This document shows, one piece after another, positions 9,024-17,724 of a DNA stretch of 64,000 bases. A program made the translations under genes and the position numbers. This stretch comes from Candidatus Limnocylindrales bacterium. Lineage in GTDB: Bacteria > Moduliflexota > Moduliflexia > Moduliflexales > JAUQPW01. The notes beneath the pieces were generated by a model that was not told the origin of the DNA, made no database searches, and saw nothing but the letters and a program-made list of their open reading frames with translations. Location of the stretch: positions 62,001 through 126,000 of the forward strand of contig DATMBG010000032.1 in assembly GCA_035559535.1 (NCBI GenBank), written 5' to 3'. Every line of letters starts with the position of its first letter. The first letter of the stretch is position 1.

Positions 9024-10454
9024 ATGCCCAGGACAAAAATCGTCTGTACCATCGGTCCAGCCTCTAGTTCCCCGGCTGTGTTAGAGCGATTGCTCCGTGC
9101 CGGGATGAATGTGGCCCGCCTGAACTTTTCCCACGGTACCCAAGCCGAGCATGGAAAGGTTATCCAGGATCTTCGACATCTTGCCGGGTTGCTGGAGCGA
9201 CCCCTTGCCATTCTCCAGGACCTGGCTGGACCGAAAATTCGAATTGGTCCCTTAAAAGACGGAGTGGTCCAACTCAAACCACAGGCCCTATTCACCCTCA
9301 CAAGCCGAAAAGTCCCCGGAGATGCCCGGGAGGTTTCCATTACTTATCCTGATTTACCCCATGAAGTTAAACCGGGAGATACCCTCTTACTCAACGATGG
9401 CTCTCTGGAGTTAAAGGTTCTGGAAACTTCCCACACGGATATCAAGTGCCAAGTCGTTGTAGGGGGGCCCCTCAGTTCCCACAAAGGGATTAACTTTCCA
9501 ACCAGTTCCATCCAGGCCCCGAGTTTAACCGAAAAAGATAAAGAAGATCTGATATTTGGAATTCGGCAGGGAGTTGATTACGTGGCGCTTTCTTTCGTTC
9601 GTAGTGCCCTAGATGTGCTGGAAGCGCGACGGTTCATTCAACAACATGGTGCCACGATTCCCATTATTGCCAAGATTGAAAAACATGAGGCCCTAAAGCA
9701 TATTGATGAGATTATGGAGGTCGTAGATGGGATTATGGTGGCCCGGGGAGATTTAGGTGTGGAGACCCCTTTGGAGAAGGTACCTATGGTACAGAAAATG
9801 TTGATTAAAAAATCAAATCGGTTGGGTAAACCGGTCATCACAGCCACCCAGATGTTACGTTCCATGGTCGATAGTCCCCGTCCAACCCGTGCAGAGGTAA
9901 CCGATGTAGCCAATGCTATTTTAGATGGAACCGATGCCGTTATGTTGTCCGAAGAGACTGCCAGTGGAAATTATCCGATTGAAGCCGTAGAGATGATGGT
10001 AAAGATTGCCGAAGATGTGGAATCAGGTTTTCTCTCCGATGTATGGCCCGATGTACGGCTGTCACACTGCCTGGAAGAAGAGAGTACCCCATCACTACCC
10101 GAAGCGGTAAGCCGCGCCGCCTGTCACCTGGCGGAAGATATTGACGCCAGTGCTATTATTACGTTTACCCAGACGGGTAATACCGCCCGCCTGGTTGCCA
10201 AATATCGACCCCGACAACAGATCCTGGCCCCGACTCCCGTAGCAAAAACCTATCGACAATTATCCCTGGTCTGGGGTGTAAAACCTATCTTGACGGAGGA
10301 AATGAAAAACACCGACGATATGATCGAAAAGGTATTCCTGGCGGCGTTGAAATCTCAGCTCGTCCAAATTGGAGAAAAAGTTGTTATCACGGCGGGAGTA
10401 CCCGTAGGAGTCCCGGGTACGACCAATCTGATCAAAGTGAAAGTATTATCCTGA
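9024..10454 (+). CDS. pyk: Pyruvate kinase
   Basis: Last step of glycolysis, phosphoenolpyruvate plus ADP to pyruvate plus ATP. The 476-aa protein has the complete set of family motifs in order: K-I-V-C-T-I-G-P-A-S at the start, A-R-L-N-F-S-H-G, the I-A-K-I-E-K-H-E-A active-site block, M-V-A-R-G-D-L-G-V-E and T-A-T-Q-M-L-R-S-M. A C-terminal allosteric-type domain (from about residue 350) is present. The ATG follows an AGGAGAAGG ribosome site. It appears monocistronic: the next gene, 129 bases on, is an unrelated radical SAM enzyme. Confidence 0.97.
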   Translation: MPRTKIVCTIGPASSSPAVLERLLRAGMNVARLNFSHGTQAEHGKVIQDLRHLAGLLERPLAILQDLAGPKIRIGPLKDGVVQLKPQALFTLTSRKVPGDAREVSITYPDLPHEVKPGDTLLLNDGSLELKVLETSHTDIKCQVVVGGPLSSHKGINFPTSSIQAPSLTEKDKEDLIFGIRQGVDYVALSFVRSALDVLEARRFIQQHGATIPIIAKIEKHEALKHIDEIMEVVDGIMVARGDLGVETPLEKVPMVQKMLIKKSNRLGKPVITATQMLRSMVDSPRPTRAEVTDVANAILDGTDAVMLSEETASGNYPIEAVEMMVKIAEDVESGFLSDVWPDVRLSHCLEEESTPSLPEAVSRAACHLAEDIDASAIITFTQTGNTARLVAKYRPRQQILAPTPVAKTYRQLSLVWGVKPILTEEMKNTDDMIEKVFLAALKSQLVQIGEKVVITAGVPVGVPGTTNLIKVKVLS

Positions 10455-10583
10455 GCAGTCTATAAGTATCTCTCAGCTCACAAAAAGCTTCTCGCAGAGG
10501 CGTGGAGAGGATAAAGAAAAATCCCTACCATTTCCATAAGCACAAGGCAGGCTTTGCGCATTTGCGAGGGGTAATCGAAATCC

Positions 10584-11729
10584 ATGAAACCTCTCAAAGT
10601 CCTTTCCCAGTTCACTCAAACTATAACCTCGAAAAAAATCTTTAATATGCTCATCTTCTTTGTAACATCCCGTTGTAACTCAGTATGCCGAACCTGTTTC
10701 TACTGGGATAGCCTTAACCAACGAGGTGACCTGACCTTTGAGGAGATCAAAAAAATTTCTGCAACCATGCCCGAATTTAGTGATCTCTGGTTTTCCGGTG
10801 GTGAGCCGACTTTGCGGGAAGAGTTGGTGGAAATTACCGACCTGTTTTGTAAAAACAATCAGGTCCGTTCAGTACGAATTCCAACCAACGGGCTTCTAAC
10901 CCATCGCCTAGTACATTTGGTGGAGCAGATGTTTGCCTTAAATCCGGAGATTAGCCTGCATATCAACATGGCCCTGGATGGATACGGTGAAACCCATGAT
11001 CGGATTCGAGGGGTTCCGGGTAATTTCAAAAAAGCCCTGGAAAGTCTTCAGGCCCTTTCTCCTCTCCGCCATAAATATCCCGGTTTCCATCTCTTTGTGA
11101 ATTCCGTTATCTGCAAGGAAAACCATGATCAGCTCATTGAATTGGGTTATTTCATTCGGGACCATTTTGAGGTAGACGGTCATTATTTTCAGATTATTCG
11201 AGGAAATGCTATGGAAACCAGTTTACGGGATGTGCCCATGGAAAGTTTGAAGGCAATTTATCAAAACGCCATGGAACTCCACCGCTATTATTTAGCCCGG
11301 TCTCGACAAAAGCCGGGTTGGTTGCCCCAGTCTGTTTTTAATATGTACTATCTGGGAACTTATCTCTTCACGTATGAGACTCAATTTAACAATACTGATC
11401 ATAACGAACGCTGGAAAATACCGTGTTTAGCAGGCACAACCTCTGCCGTCCTGGATTTTGATGGAAGACTCAGGATCTGTGAACTGCGAGAACCTATAGG
11501 CAATCTGCGGGATTATGATTGTAACTTCCGTCGGCTTTGGGAATCTCAAATCCGACAGGATGAAGTATCTGAAATGAAAAAAGATCACTGTGATTGTACA
11601 CATATTTGCTTTCTGTACAACACGCTTAAGACGAGTCCCAGAGCCTTATATTGGGAGATTCCTAAGAACTACTTTAAATTCAAACGGGCGGGTGAAGCAT
11701 TCTCCTGGCTTCGGGCTTCCCGGGATTAA
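10584..11729 (+). CDS. Radical SAM protein with SPASM-like C-terminus
   Basis: The 381-aa cytoplasmic protein has the radical SAM cluster motif C31-x3-C35-x2-C38 (C-N-S-V-C-R-T-C), followed by the G-G-E-P SAM-binding loop. The C-terminal part has a C-L-A-G...V-L-D-F-D-G-R-L-R-I-C-E segment and a late C-D-C-T-H-I-C-F set, which suggests auxiliary Fe-S ligands as in SPASM/twitch enzymes. Such enzymes modify peptides, sugars or lipids, but no substrate gene is adjacent: pyk is upstream and an NRAMP transporter converges from downstream with 6 bases between stops. Function is therefore unassigned. Confidence 0.8.
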   Translation: MKPLKVLSQFTQTITSKKIFNMLIFFVTSRCNSVCRTCFYWDSLNQRGDLTFEEIKKISATMPEFSDLWFSGGEPTLREELVEITDLFCKNNQVRSVRIPTNGLLTHRLVHLVEQMFALNPEISLHINMALDGYGETHDRIRGVPGNFKKALESLQALSPLRHKYPGFHLFVNSVICKENHDQLIELGYFIRDHFEVDGHYFQIIRGNAMETSLRDVPMESLKAIYQNAMELHRYYLARSRQKPGWLPQSVFNMYYLGTYLFTYETQFNNTDHNERWKIPCLAGTTSAVLDFDGRLRICELREPIGNLRDYDCNFRRLWESQIRQDEVSEMKKDHCDCTHICFLYNTLKTSPRALYWEIPKNYFKFKRAGEAFSWLRASRD

Positions 11730-11735
11730 ACCTGA

Positions 11736-13028
11736 CTATTTCCCCCAGGTTGCCAACAGACCAAGGGTAGCTGCGAGCATGATAAGGGTTGTTATCCACC
11801 CTAAGATTTTGAGGGGCAAGGAGAGGGTAAATTTGCCCATTACTTTAGGATCTGAGGCCATAAACATCATCACTATGATGATCGGTACGGCAATGATCCC
11901 ATTGATGACTGCGGCCCAAACCAGGGCCTTAATGGGATTAATATGAAAGAAATTCATAACCAGACCGAGGAGCGTTGCAACTGTGAGAACTCCATAAAAT
12001 CCCTTTGCCTCCAAAGGCTTTCGCTCAAGACCCACCGGCCATTTAAGGGCCTCTCCGACTGCATAGGCCGCCGAGCCTGCTAGAACCGGGACTGCCAATA
12101 AACCTGTACCTATAATACCCGCTGCAAAAAGGAGGAAAGCAAAACGACCGGCAACCGGTTCTAAGGCTTGAGCCGCCCGGGCCGCCGTCTCAACATCCGC
12201 TTGTCCCTGGGTGTGAAGGGAGACTGCAGCGGTCAGCATGATGAAATACCCCACTCCGTTGGAAACTGCCATTCCCATATAAGTATCGAACCTGATCCGA
12301 TTCAGTTGCTCTGGAGCCTGCCGGGGATCCTTCTTAAGCGGTCGATCCCCCGGAGTATTCTTTACCTCCTCAACCTCTTGAGAAGCCTGCCAAAAGAACA
12401 AATAGGGACTGATCGTTGTACCAAGTACCGCAATGAACATGGTAATGTTTCCAGGTTCAAAGGAAAGAGATGGTAGGAAGGTTGCCCGAATTGCCTGACC
12501 CCATGGAATAGGGACGACAAAAACGGTGGCAATATAGGAAAATAAAGCCAGGGTAAGCCACTTGAGGTATTTAACATATCGCGTATAAGGTATAAAAATT
12601 TGAAGGATGAGCGAGATTAAAGAGAAAACCAGCACATATAAAAGCAAAGGTCCACCGATCACAAGTTGTAGAGTAGCTCCCATGGCACTGATATCTGCAC
12701 CCAACGTAATGACATTGGCCAGGAAGAGCAAAGGCACCAGGGTATATAGGAACCAGGGACTATAATAATGACGGATGTTTCCCGCTATCCCCCGACCGGT
12801 AACCCGACCAACCCGGGCACTAATCTCCTGAACTACACTCATCAAGGGATAGGAAAATAACATTGTCCATAGCATCCCACAACCGAACTGGGCTCCCGCT
12901 TTAGAATAAGTAACAATTCCACTGGGATCATCATCTGAAGCCCCGGTGATAAGCCCTGGACCCAATTGCTGGAAAAAGCTTTTACCCATCGCTTTGGCTT
13001 TTATCCATTTATTTTTATTCCTGGCCAT
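11736..13028 (-). CDS. NRAMP-family metal ion transporter, non-canonical subgroup
   Basis: The 430-aa inner-membrane protein has about eleven hydrophobic segments. It opens with L-G-P-G-L-I-T-G-A-S-D-D-D-P-S-G (TM1, residues 22-37), the NRAMP TM1 motif in which the usual D-P-G-N is D-P-S-G. In TM6 the canonical M-P-H metal site reads T-I-S-P-Y-L (205-210), so the metal-selecting methionine is missing. Family knowledge links loss of that methionine to altered selectivity, for example toward Mg2+. Classical Mn2+/Fe2+ transport should not be assumed. It ends 6 bases from the stop of the convergent radical SAM gene. Confidence 0.85.
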   Translation of the reverse strand: MARNKNKWIKAKAMGKSFFQQLGPGLITGASDDDPSGIVTYSKAGAQFGCGMLWTMLFSYPLMSVVQEISARVGRVTGRGIAGNIRHYYSPWFLYTLVPLLFLANVITLGADISAMGATLQLVIGGPLLLYVLVFSLISLILQIFIPYTRYVKYLKWLTLALFSYIATVFVVPIPWGQAIRATFLPSLSFEPGNITMFIAVLGTTISPYLFFWQASQEVEEVKNTPGDRPLKKDPRQAPEQLNRIRFDTYMGMAVSNGVGYFIMLTAAVSLHTQGQADVETAARAAQALEPVAGRFAFLLFAAGIIGTGLLAVPVLAGSAAYAVGEALKWPVGLERKPLEAKGFYGVLTVATLLGLVMNFFHINPIKALVWAAVINGIIAVPIIIVMMFMASDPKVMGKFTLSLPLKILGWITTLIMLAATLGLLATWGK

Positions 13029-13475
13029 TTGAAAACACCCTCGAAAACAGGCCCTTGACTTTAAAAAAACCTTCCCCCTGGAAGATAAAATAACAGTTGC
13101 TACTATTTTTATATTTTACCATATTTTAAAACAAAACCGTCTCTCTGACGAGGGAAATTTTAACCTAAGCTAGGAGGCAGGTCGATTCGCGGTCATTGTC
13201 TGGGATTTCAAGGAGAAGTCTTCGTCTCAAATCATCTTTTCTTGAAACTTGAAAAAGTGGGGATAGGGTAGGGTATATCCTCTGAAGCTATTTTGCAATT
13301 AAGAGAATTAACGGTTATGGTCGACGAAGCCATCCCAAAATCCGGAAAGGATGGTTTTGCTCAAAGGACCCGGGAGGATGAGGTAGGGGGAAGTTTTTGC
13401 CGGTGGGTCACCGGATGGTGTCCTGGCCCTTAGCAAATACTTCCCCCTGGCCGGGGTTTTACGTTTCAGGGTTGA
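13029..13475. other. 447-bp gap upstream of the NRAMP gene
   Basis: No credible gene. The 100 bases nearest the NRAMP start are A/T-rich and would hold its promoter. The distal part carries the structured inverted repeat described at 13386-13447, plus a short stem GCCATCC/GGATGGT around 13329-13355. Confidence 0.5.
13386..13447. repeat. 15-bp inverted repeat with nested perfect hairpin
   Basis: The left arm GGGGGAAGTTTTTGC (13386-13400) pairs with GCAAATACTTCCCCC (13433-13447) at 14 of 15 positions. Inside is a second perfect stem, CCGGTG-GGT-CACCGG (13400-13414). It lies about 30 bases past the stop of the HbpS-like gene, so it could terminate that transcript or be a cloverleaf-like repeat unit. 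Confidence 0.55.
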
Positions 13476-14246
13476 CTATTTGCCCAGGGTGCAGGGATCG
13501 CCGTCCGTGCTGGTAGTAGCCGGTGCAGGATCTATAAAGAAAGGAGCTGCGGTCTGTAAGGCAGAAGGAGCCTGATAATCGGATGCAGCGCCTGGTTGAT
13601 CGGCTTTCGTCCCGGCTTCGGCTACGTCCTCATCTTCTTCAACTCCATCTCCACTCACCCCGATGGCACCTACTAAGGTATCATTAATACCGTCTCCGTT
13701 GGAGTCTTTGTATAGAGGAAGACCTCCTGGGAACTGAATGATTCCCCCCACAAATCCTTCTGTTTTTGCATTGCCTTTAACGGCAGGAGCCAGGTTACTG
13801 TTTCCAATCATCCATAGAACGCCTAAAGCAGGGGTCGCTCCGGGATGATTGGTGGCAGTTACTGCCTGGGATAAACATCCAATACTCCGGCTGGAAAGAG
13901 CATTTTCATTACTGCTGAAGGCCCGGGCCGTGTTTGCTTTAGCCCGTGCAATATCAATGCTTCCTGCCCAGGCATCGGGCATAGATCTAAATTCAATGAT
14001 CTTCCCATCCCTATCTACACAGGCAATATGCATTTTCGTGGTTGTACCGGAGGGTACTCGCAATGCAGAAGCTTCAACGTTGGCCTGTGCCTCTGCGGCT
14101 GCTATAATCAAGTCACAATCTGCCTTTGTAAGCTCCACGTGTGGAGCCGCAAAGGCATCTGGAATCCCTGCGGGTGTGATGAAATTAATCAAGAAAAAGA
14201 CAAACAAGAAAAAGACAAAATTGAATATAAATAATTTTGCTATCAT
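13476..14246 (-). CDS. Secreted GlcG/HbpS-family haem-binding-like protein
   Basis: The 256-aa protein starts with a long hydrophobic signal sequence ending near A-F-A-A-P (about residue 34). The GlcG/HbpS fold follows: A-x-A-E-A-Q-A-N, V-D-R-D-G-K-I-I-E-F-R-S-M-P-D-A-W, A-R-A-K-A-N-T-A-R-A-F-S-S and the F-P-G-G-L-P-L-Y...V-G-A-I-G-V-S-G-D block. HbpS binds haem outside the cell in Streptomyces. Unusually, a calcium-loop-like D-S-N-G-D-G-I-N-D (181-189) is inserted between those last two conserved blocks, and the acidic, proline-rich C-tail is an extension. A strong AGGAGG site precedes the ATG. Confidence 0.8.
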   Translation of the reverse strand: MIAKLFIFNFVFFLFVFFLINFITPAGIPDAFAAPHVELTKADCDLIIAAAEAQANVEASALRVPSGTTTKMHIACVDRDGKIIEFRSMPDAWAGSIDIARAKANTARAFSSNENALSSRSIGCLSQAVTATNHPGATPALGVLWMIGNSNLAPAVKGNAKTEGFVGGIIQFPGGLPLYKDSNGDGINDTLVGAIGVSGDGVEEDEDVAEAGTKADQPGAASDYQAPSALQTAAPFFIDPAPATTSTDGDPCTLGK

Positions 14247-14916
14247 GGCCTTTACCTCCTGGTATTTACTACCTTGTAAAGTTAATCTTGATCCCTCTAA
14301 AGTTGTCTTTACGAGCCCTTGGATATCCCAGGGTAGCTTCCACGAAGCAATCCCTTGAAGTTCAGAGACGACTTTGTTTCTCTCGCTTCGCCCCGGGTTT
14401 CCGGATTCCCTATCTGGACCTATAGTCAGAAAAATAACACATCGGTCCCCTTCACAAACCCCGGCATGTTTTCAGGATCTTAATTCTGCAGAACCCTAAC
14501 GACAAAATATCTCCACCGGATTCTCTGTTCAACTCTCTACGCTTTCTTGCATGTTTCAGGCCATGGAACTGAAAAAATCTCCCCTTGATAAAAACAACCC
14601 ATGGATAGGGGATTTTAAAATAGGTCTGTGGAATTTAGCCTGTCCCATTTCCCTCCCTTTTGTCTTTCTAAAAGAGACAAAATACCGGACTTTTTCACCT
14701 GATCCTCTGATTTATTAATGACTTAACGCTTAACTCTGCCGGGAGACAAAATTCTTTCTCATAAAGACATGCCGGAAAGACCGATGGAATATGTCGTTTC
14801 CCCGGACAGGATTCATCTTTTCTTTCTAGAAAGGTTAGAAAGAAAGCCTTCTATTTCCACCGGGAGAGCTCTTTTTAGGAATATCTTTTTTACCAGGAGA
14901 AGACCATTCCTTGCGT
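14247..14916. other. 670-bp gap between the HbpS-like gene and tupA
   Basis: No convincing gene. It must contain the promoter of the HbpS-like gene and the 3' region of tupA. An imperfect stem, AAATCTCCCC (about 14576-14585) with GGGGATTT (about 14608-14615), could be a transcription terminator. A 12-bp palindrome CTTTCTAGAAAG is at about 14823. I found no recognisable riboswitch. Confidence 0.45.
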
Positions 14917-15777
14917 TTATCCCAGTTCTTCTTCTTTTTTTCCTGCGGCAGGGAAAAAAAGAGGCTGACCGAACTTCTCTACTCCAAAAGTTCTGATCAG
15001 GTCTTGAGCTTCAGGAGAAACCATGAAATCACTGAAAGCTTTAGCTCCTGCTGCATTTACTTTAGGCCACTTCATCGGATTAACTTCGATAACATGATAA
15101 ATGTTTAGCAAGGATTTATCCCCTTGTAGAAGGATATCCAGATTGAGTGTTTTCTTCAGTGCCAGGTAAGTTCCTCGATCCGTTAAAGTATAGGCCTTTT
15201 TTTCTGAGGCAATTCCCAGCGTTTGGCCCATTCCCTGGCCGGATTCTTGATACCAGGCCTGGCCTGCCGGAGTGATTCCGATGCTTTTCCAGAGTTTTTT
15301 CTCTAACTGATGGGTTCCGGAGTTATCCCCTCGGGAGATAAACAAGGCTCCGGTATCGGCTATTTTTTTCAACCCTTCCGAAGCCGATGAAGTGCCTTTG
15401 AGTCCGGCAGGATCCTCCGGAGGCCCTACAAAGATGAAATCATTATACATGACCAGGCGTCGGTTCACCCCAAATCCGTTTTCTATAAACTTCTTCTCGG
15501 CCTCGGGAGCATGAACCAACAACACATCAGCTTCTCCCCGCTCTCCCAGAGCCATGGCCTGCCCTGAACCGACCGAAATGGTTTTTACCCTGTATCCCGT
15601 CTTTTTTTCAAAGACGGGGATTAAGACGTCTAAGAGTCCGGAGTCTTGGGTACTGGTAGTGGTGGCCAGGATAAGATCCTTTTGCTCCGGATAAGGTTGA
15701 GCCTGGGAAAATCCTATGAGAATCTGGAAAATAAAGACTGTAATTAAGGGGAAGAGGAAAGTACGACGTCTACGCAT
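14917..15777 (-). CDS. tupA: Tungstate-binding periplasmic protein TupA
   Basis: The 286-aa protein has a basic start (MRRRRTF) and a cleavable-looking signal sequence to about residue 26 (Q-A-Q-P). The mature part starts L-I-L-A-T-T-T-S-T-Q-D-S-G-L-L-D, the TupA hallmark loop, and continues with V-G-S-G-Q-A-M-A-L-G-x-x-G-E-A-D-V-L-L-V-H-A and G-V-N-R-R-L-V-M-Y-N-D-F. TupA captures tungstate with very high affinity for an ABC importer. The expected permease and ATPase genes (tupB, tupC) are not adjacent: downstream is a 670-base gap and upstream is a porin. Molybdate binding is possible. It has a paralogous domain in the regulator at 17721-18803. Confidence 0.9.
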   Translation of the reverse strand: MRRRRTFLFPLITVFIFQILIGFSQAQPYPEQKDLILATTTSTQDSGLLDVLIPVFEKKTGYRVKTISVGSGQAMALGERGEADVLLVHAPEAEKKFIENGFGVNRRLVMYNDFIFVGPPEDPAGLKGTSSASEGLKKIADTGALFISRGDNSGTHQLEKKLWKSIGITPAGQAWYQESGQGMGQTLGIASEKKAYTLTDRGTYLALKKTLNLDILLQGDKSLLNIYHVIEVNPMKWPKVNAAGAKAFSDFMVSPEAQDLIRTFGVEKFGQPLFFPAAGKKEEELG

Positions 15778-15801
15778 AGGAACTTCCTCCTGGAAATATA
15801 T

Positions 15802-15834
15802 AAAGCAGAAGCAGGTAGGGATTGCTTCTGCTTT
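15802..15834 (-). terminator. Perfect 12-bp stem-loop between porin and tupA
   Basis: AAAGCAGAAGCA (15802-15813) and TGCTTCTGCTTT (15823-15834) form a perfect stem with a 9-base loop. On the minus strand it follows the porin stop and runs into TTTATATATTT, so it may act as a partial terminator that lowers tupA or separates their transcripts. Confidence 0.6.
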
Positions 15835-15846
15835 ACACTTTAAACA

Positions 15847-16971
15847 TTAAAATACAAACTGGGCTTGGAATCGGAAGGCAGATTCTGTCTCCTGGGCTTC
15901 CGATTGAAACGAGACGATATCATAGTTAAACATGAGTCGAACCGATTTCTGTAAATATAGATTAACCCCCGGGGTTATAAGATAAGACGCATCATCGTCT
16001 TTATCTCGATTGGGGTCTGCATAATCAAACCGAAAAAGTGGCTCTATGAAGCTCATCCATCTGTTATGGAGCTCAAACCGATATCCTGCGTTGACTTGAA
16101 ATCCAAATAAGGTAGGAACATCTTGGGTCAGGAATACGTTTGTATTTCCTACTTTGGGTCCCTGGTAATTATCGGCAACATCCAAGTCCGCCTGCACATA
16201 GAGCCCTTTAGTTTTTCCCTGTTCATAAAGGAAATCAATTCCAAAGGCCTGGGCATTGGCCGATTCAGTGGGCGGCAAGGGATTTGAAGCAATTGGAACG
16301 CCTTCGTAGTTATTATTGGCGAAGGCAAAGCCCACATCGAACTTCTTGAGAGGGGAGACGACCACCCGAGCAATTAACTCTTTGCCATTGTCCGTGTCTA
16401 ATCTATTGGCAGGTCCTCCATTGGTAATGCTTAAAGCATAGCGGATGGGCGTTGAGCTTTCGAACTTTCCTTCAAACTGAACCCCGATATCCCGGTTCGT
16501 ATAGTTCAGAATATCCAGTAAATCGAACAGCGCGGTTCTTCCTAAACCTCGGATACGAACCCCCCGCTCAATGGGGAGGTGAGTTGTCGCAGAGAGGATT
16601 TCAAGTAAAAAAAAGGGCCGCTTGTACTGACCAATGCGGATATTAAACCGGGGATCGAAATTAAGGAGTAGGTAGGCGTCTCGGAGTATATCCGTGCTTG
16701 AAGCTGCATCAATCATGATTCTTCCCGATAGCCAATCACTCAGGACGGCATCTGCAGTCAATCGAGCCCTTCGAACTTCAAAAGAGCTGTCTACCTGATC
16801 TTCTACGGAACTGGTGGAAAATTGAAAATGGGCATATCCTCCAATGGTGAGTTTAACTGCTTGATTTGGAAAGATATTAATCGTTGGCTTGGGCTCCTCT
16901 GCAGCCAGAACCAGTAAAGAGGTAATCCATAAAACAACCGGTACAGCAAGGGGAATCCATTTACTTTGCAT
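15847..16971 (-). CDS. Outer-membrane porin of the phosphate-selective (OprO/OprP-like) group
   Basis: The 374-aa protein has a signal sequence (W-I-P-L-A-V-P-V-V-L-W...L-A-A-E) and an all-beta repeat pattern. The motifs G-G-Y-A-H-F-Q-F-S-T, V-R-R-A-R-L-T-A-D-A-V-L-S-D and I-R-I-G-Q-Y-K-R-P-F match the OprO/OprP group. The C-terminus ends in phenylalanine (F-Q-A-Q-F-V-F), the usual beta-barrel assembly signal. These porins pass anions. Its place between tupA and the ModE-TupA regulator gene suggests oxyanion uptake, perhaps tungstate, molybdate or phosphate; that is inference from context. Confidence 0.85.
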   Translation of the reverse strand: MQSKWIPLAVPVVLWITSLLVLAAEEPKPTINIFPNQAVKLTIGGYAHFQFSTSSVEDQVDSSFEVRRARLTADAVLSDWLSGRIMIDAASSTDILRDAYLLLNFDPRFNIRIGQYKRPFFLLEILSATTHLPIERGVRIRGLGRTALFDLLDILNYTNRDIGVQFEGKFESSTPIRYALSITNGGPANRLDTDNGKELIARVVVSPLKKFDVGFAFANNNYEGVPIASNPLPPTESANAQAFGIDFLYEQGKTKGLYVQADLDVADNYQGPKVGNTNVFLTQDVPTLFGFQVNAGYRFELHNRWMSFIEPLFRFDYADPNRDKDDDASYLITPGVNLYLQKSVRLMFNYDIVSFQSEAQETESAFRFQAQFVF

Positions 16972-17172
16972 GTCTGTCCTTTTTATATCTTATATTGAGC
17001 TTAACCTGGAGCAGTCTGAAAAAGTACGCGAAATCCTGAGGTCTGTTTTCAAGACTCCCCCGACTAAACTCAATTTGAGCTGTTGACTTGTGAACTATCT
17101 GGGATCGAATTCAGGCCAAGTCGTTTGAATTTTATCCGATCCTACCAACCGCAGGTTGCTATTCCCTATCAC

Positions 17173-17724
17173 CTACTCTCGACCTGCGGGAAGAATCCTA
17201 AGGGTGGTCACCTGCCTCACCCAACGGGCATGACGTTTCTCATCGGGAATAACGATATGTAGAGGCCCTTCTGGAGCCGACAGTGGCCGACCATCTCGTC
17301 GGTCTGCAAGAAGGACCAGACGATCCGTAAATGACGGATCGAGTTCGGGTAATGCAAAAACTACTTGATACCCGTCTGCGGCTTGAACAAGCAAATATCT
17401 GGCAAGCTGTTTACCACGTAACTCCCTGCCGAATTTCACACCTGCAAGTTGCAGAATGTCTACCAGGGGAACTCCTTCATAGGTTGCCTCTTTCCCTTCA
17501 TGATCCCTGACCTGTACCGTACGACGGGGGAGTTTTGCCAAATCAGATTCCTCTAGCCTAAGGGGATGTTCTACTTCGCCGACCACCATCAGAAGGGAAT
17601 TGGCCACAGGTGAATTCGGCTCCGGGGTCTGTCCAACGGCTATAATGGGGTAAAGGAAAATGATCAGACAGATAATAAAACAGGAACCATACAAAGAGAT
17701 AAATTTGAATTTTGTCTGTTTCAT
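17173..17724 (-). CDS. Small secreted molybdopterin-binding-fold protein
   Basis: The 183-aa protein has a signal peptide (hydrophobic to about residue 32, then Q-T-P-E-P) followed by one sulfite-oxidase-type molybdopterin domain: V-V-G-E-V-E-H-P-L-R-L, the G-K-E-A-T-Y-E-G-V-P-L-V-D-I-L block, A-A-D-G-Y-Q-V-V-F-A and G-P-L-H-I-V-I-P. It is far shorter than true sulfite oxidases. The mature part contains no cysteine, so the usual molybdenum-ligating residue is missing and catalysis as a molybdoenzyme is doubtful. Its start overlaps the regulator stop by 4 bases (ATGA), so it is co-translated with a metal-oxyanion regulator. It may bind a cofactor or oxyanion. Confidence 0.75.
   Translation of the reverse strand: MKQTKFKFISLYGSCFIICLIIFLYPIIAVGQTPEPNSPVANSLLMVVGEVEHPLRLEESDLAKLPRRTVQVRDHEGKEATYEGVPLVDILQLAGVKFGRELRGKQLARYLLVQAADGYQVVFALPELDPSFTDRLVLLADRRDGRPLSAPEGPLHIVIPDEKRHARWVRQVTTLRILPAGRE

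Noticed and set aside
14247-14916. Molybdenum-cofactor or tungsten riboswitch near tupA
   Set aside because: The gap is downstream of tupA on its strand and I could not fit a known aptamer pattern.
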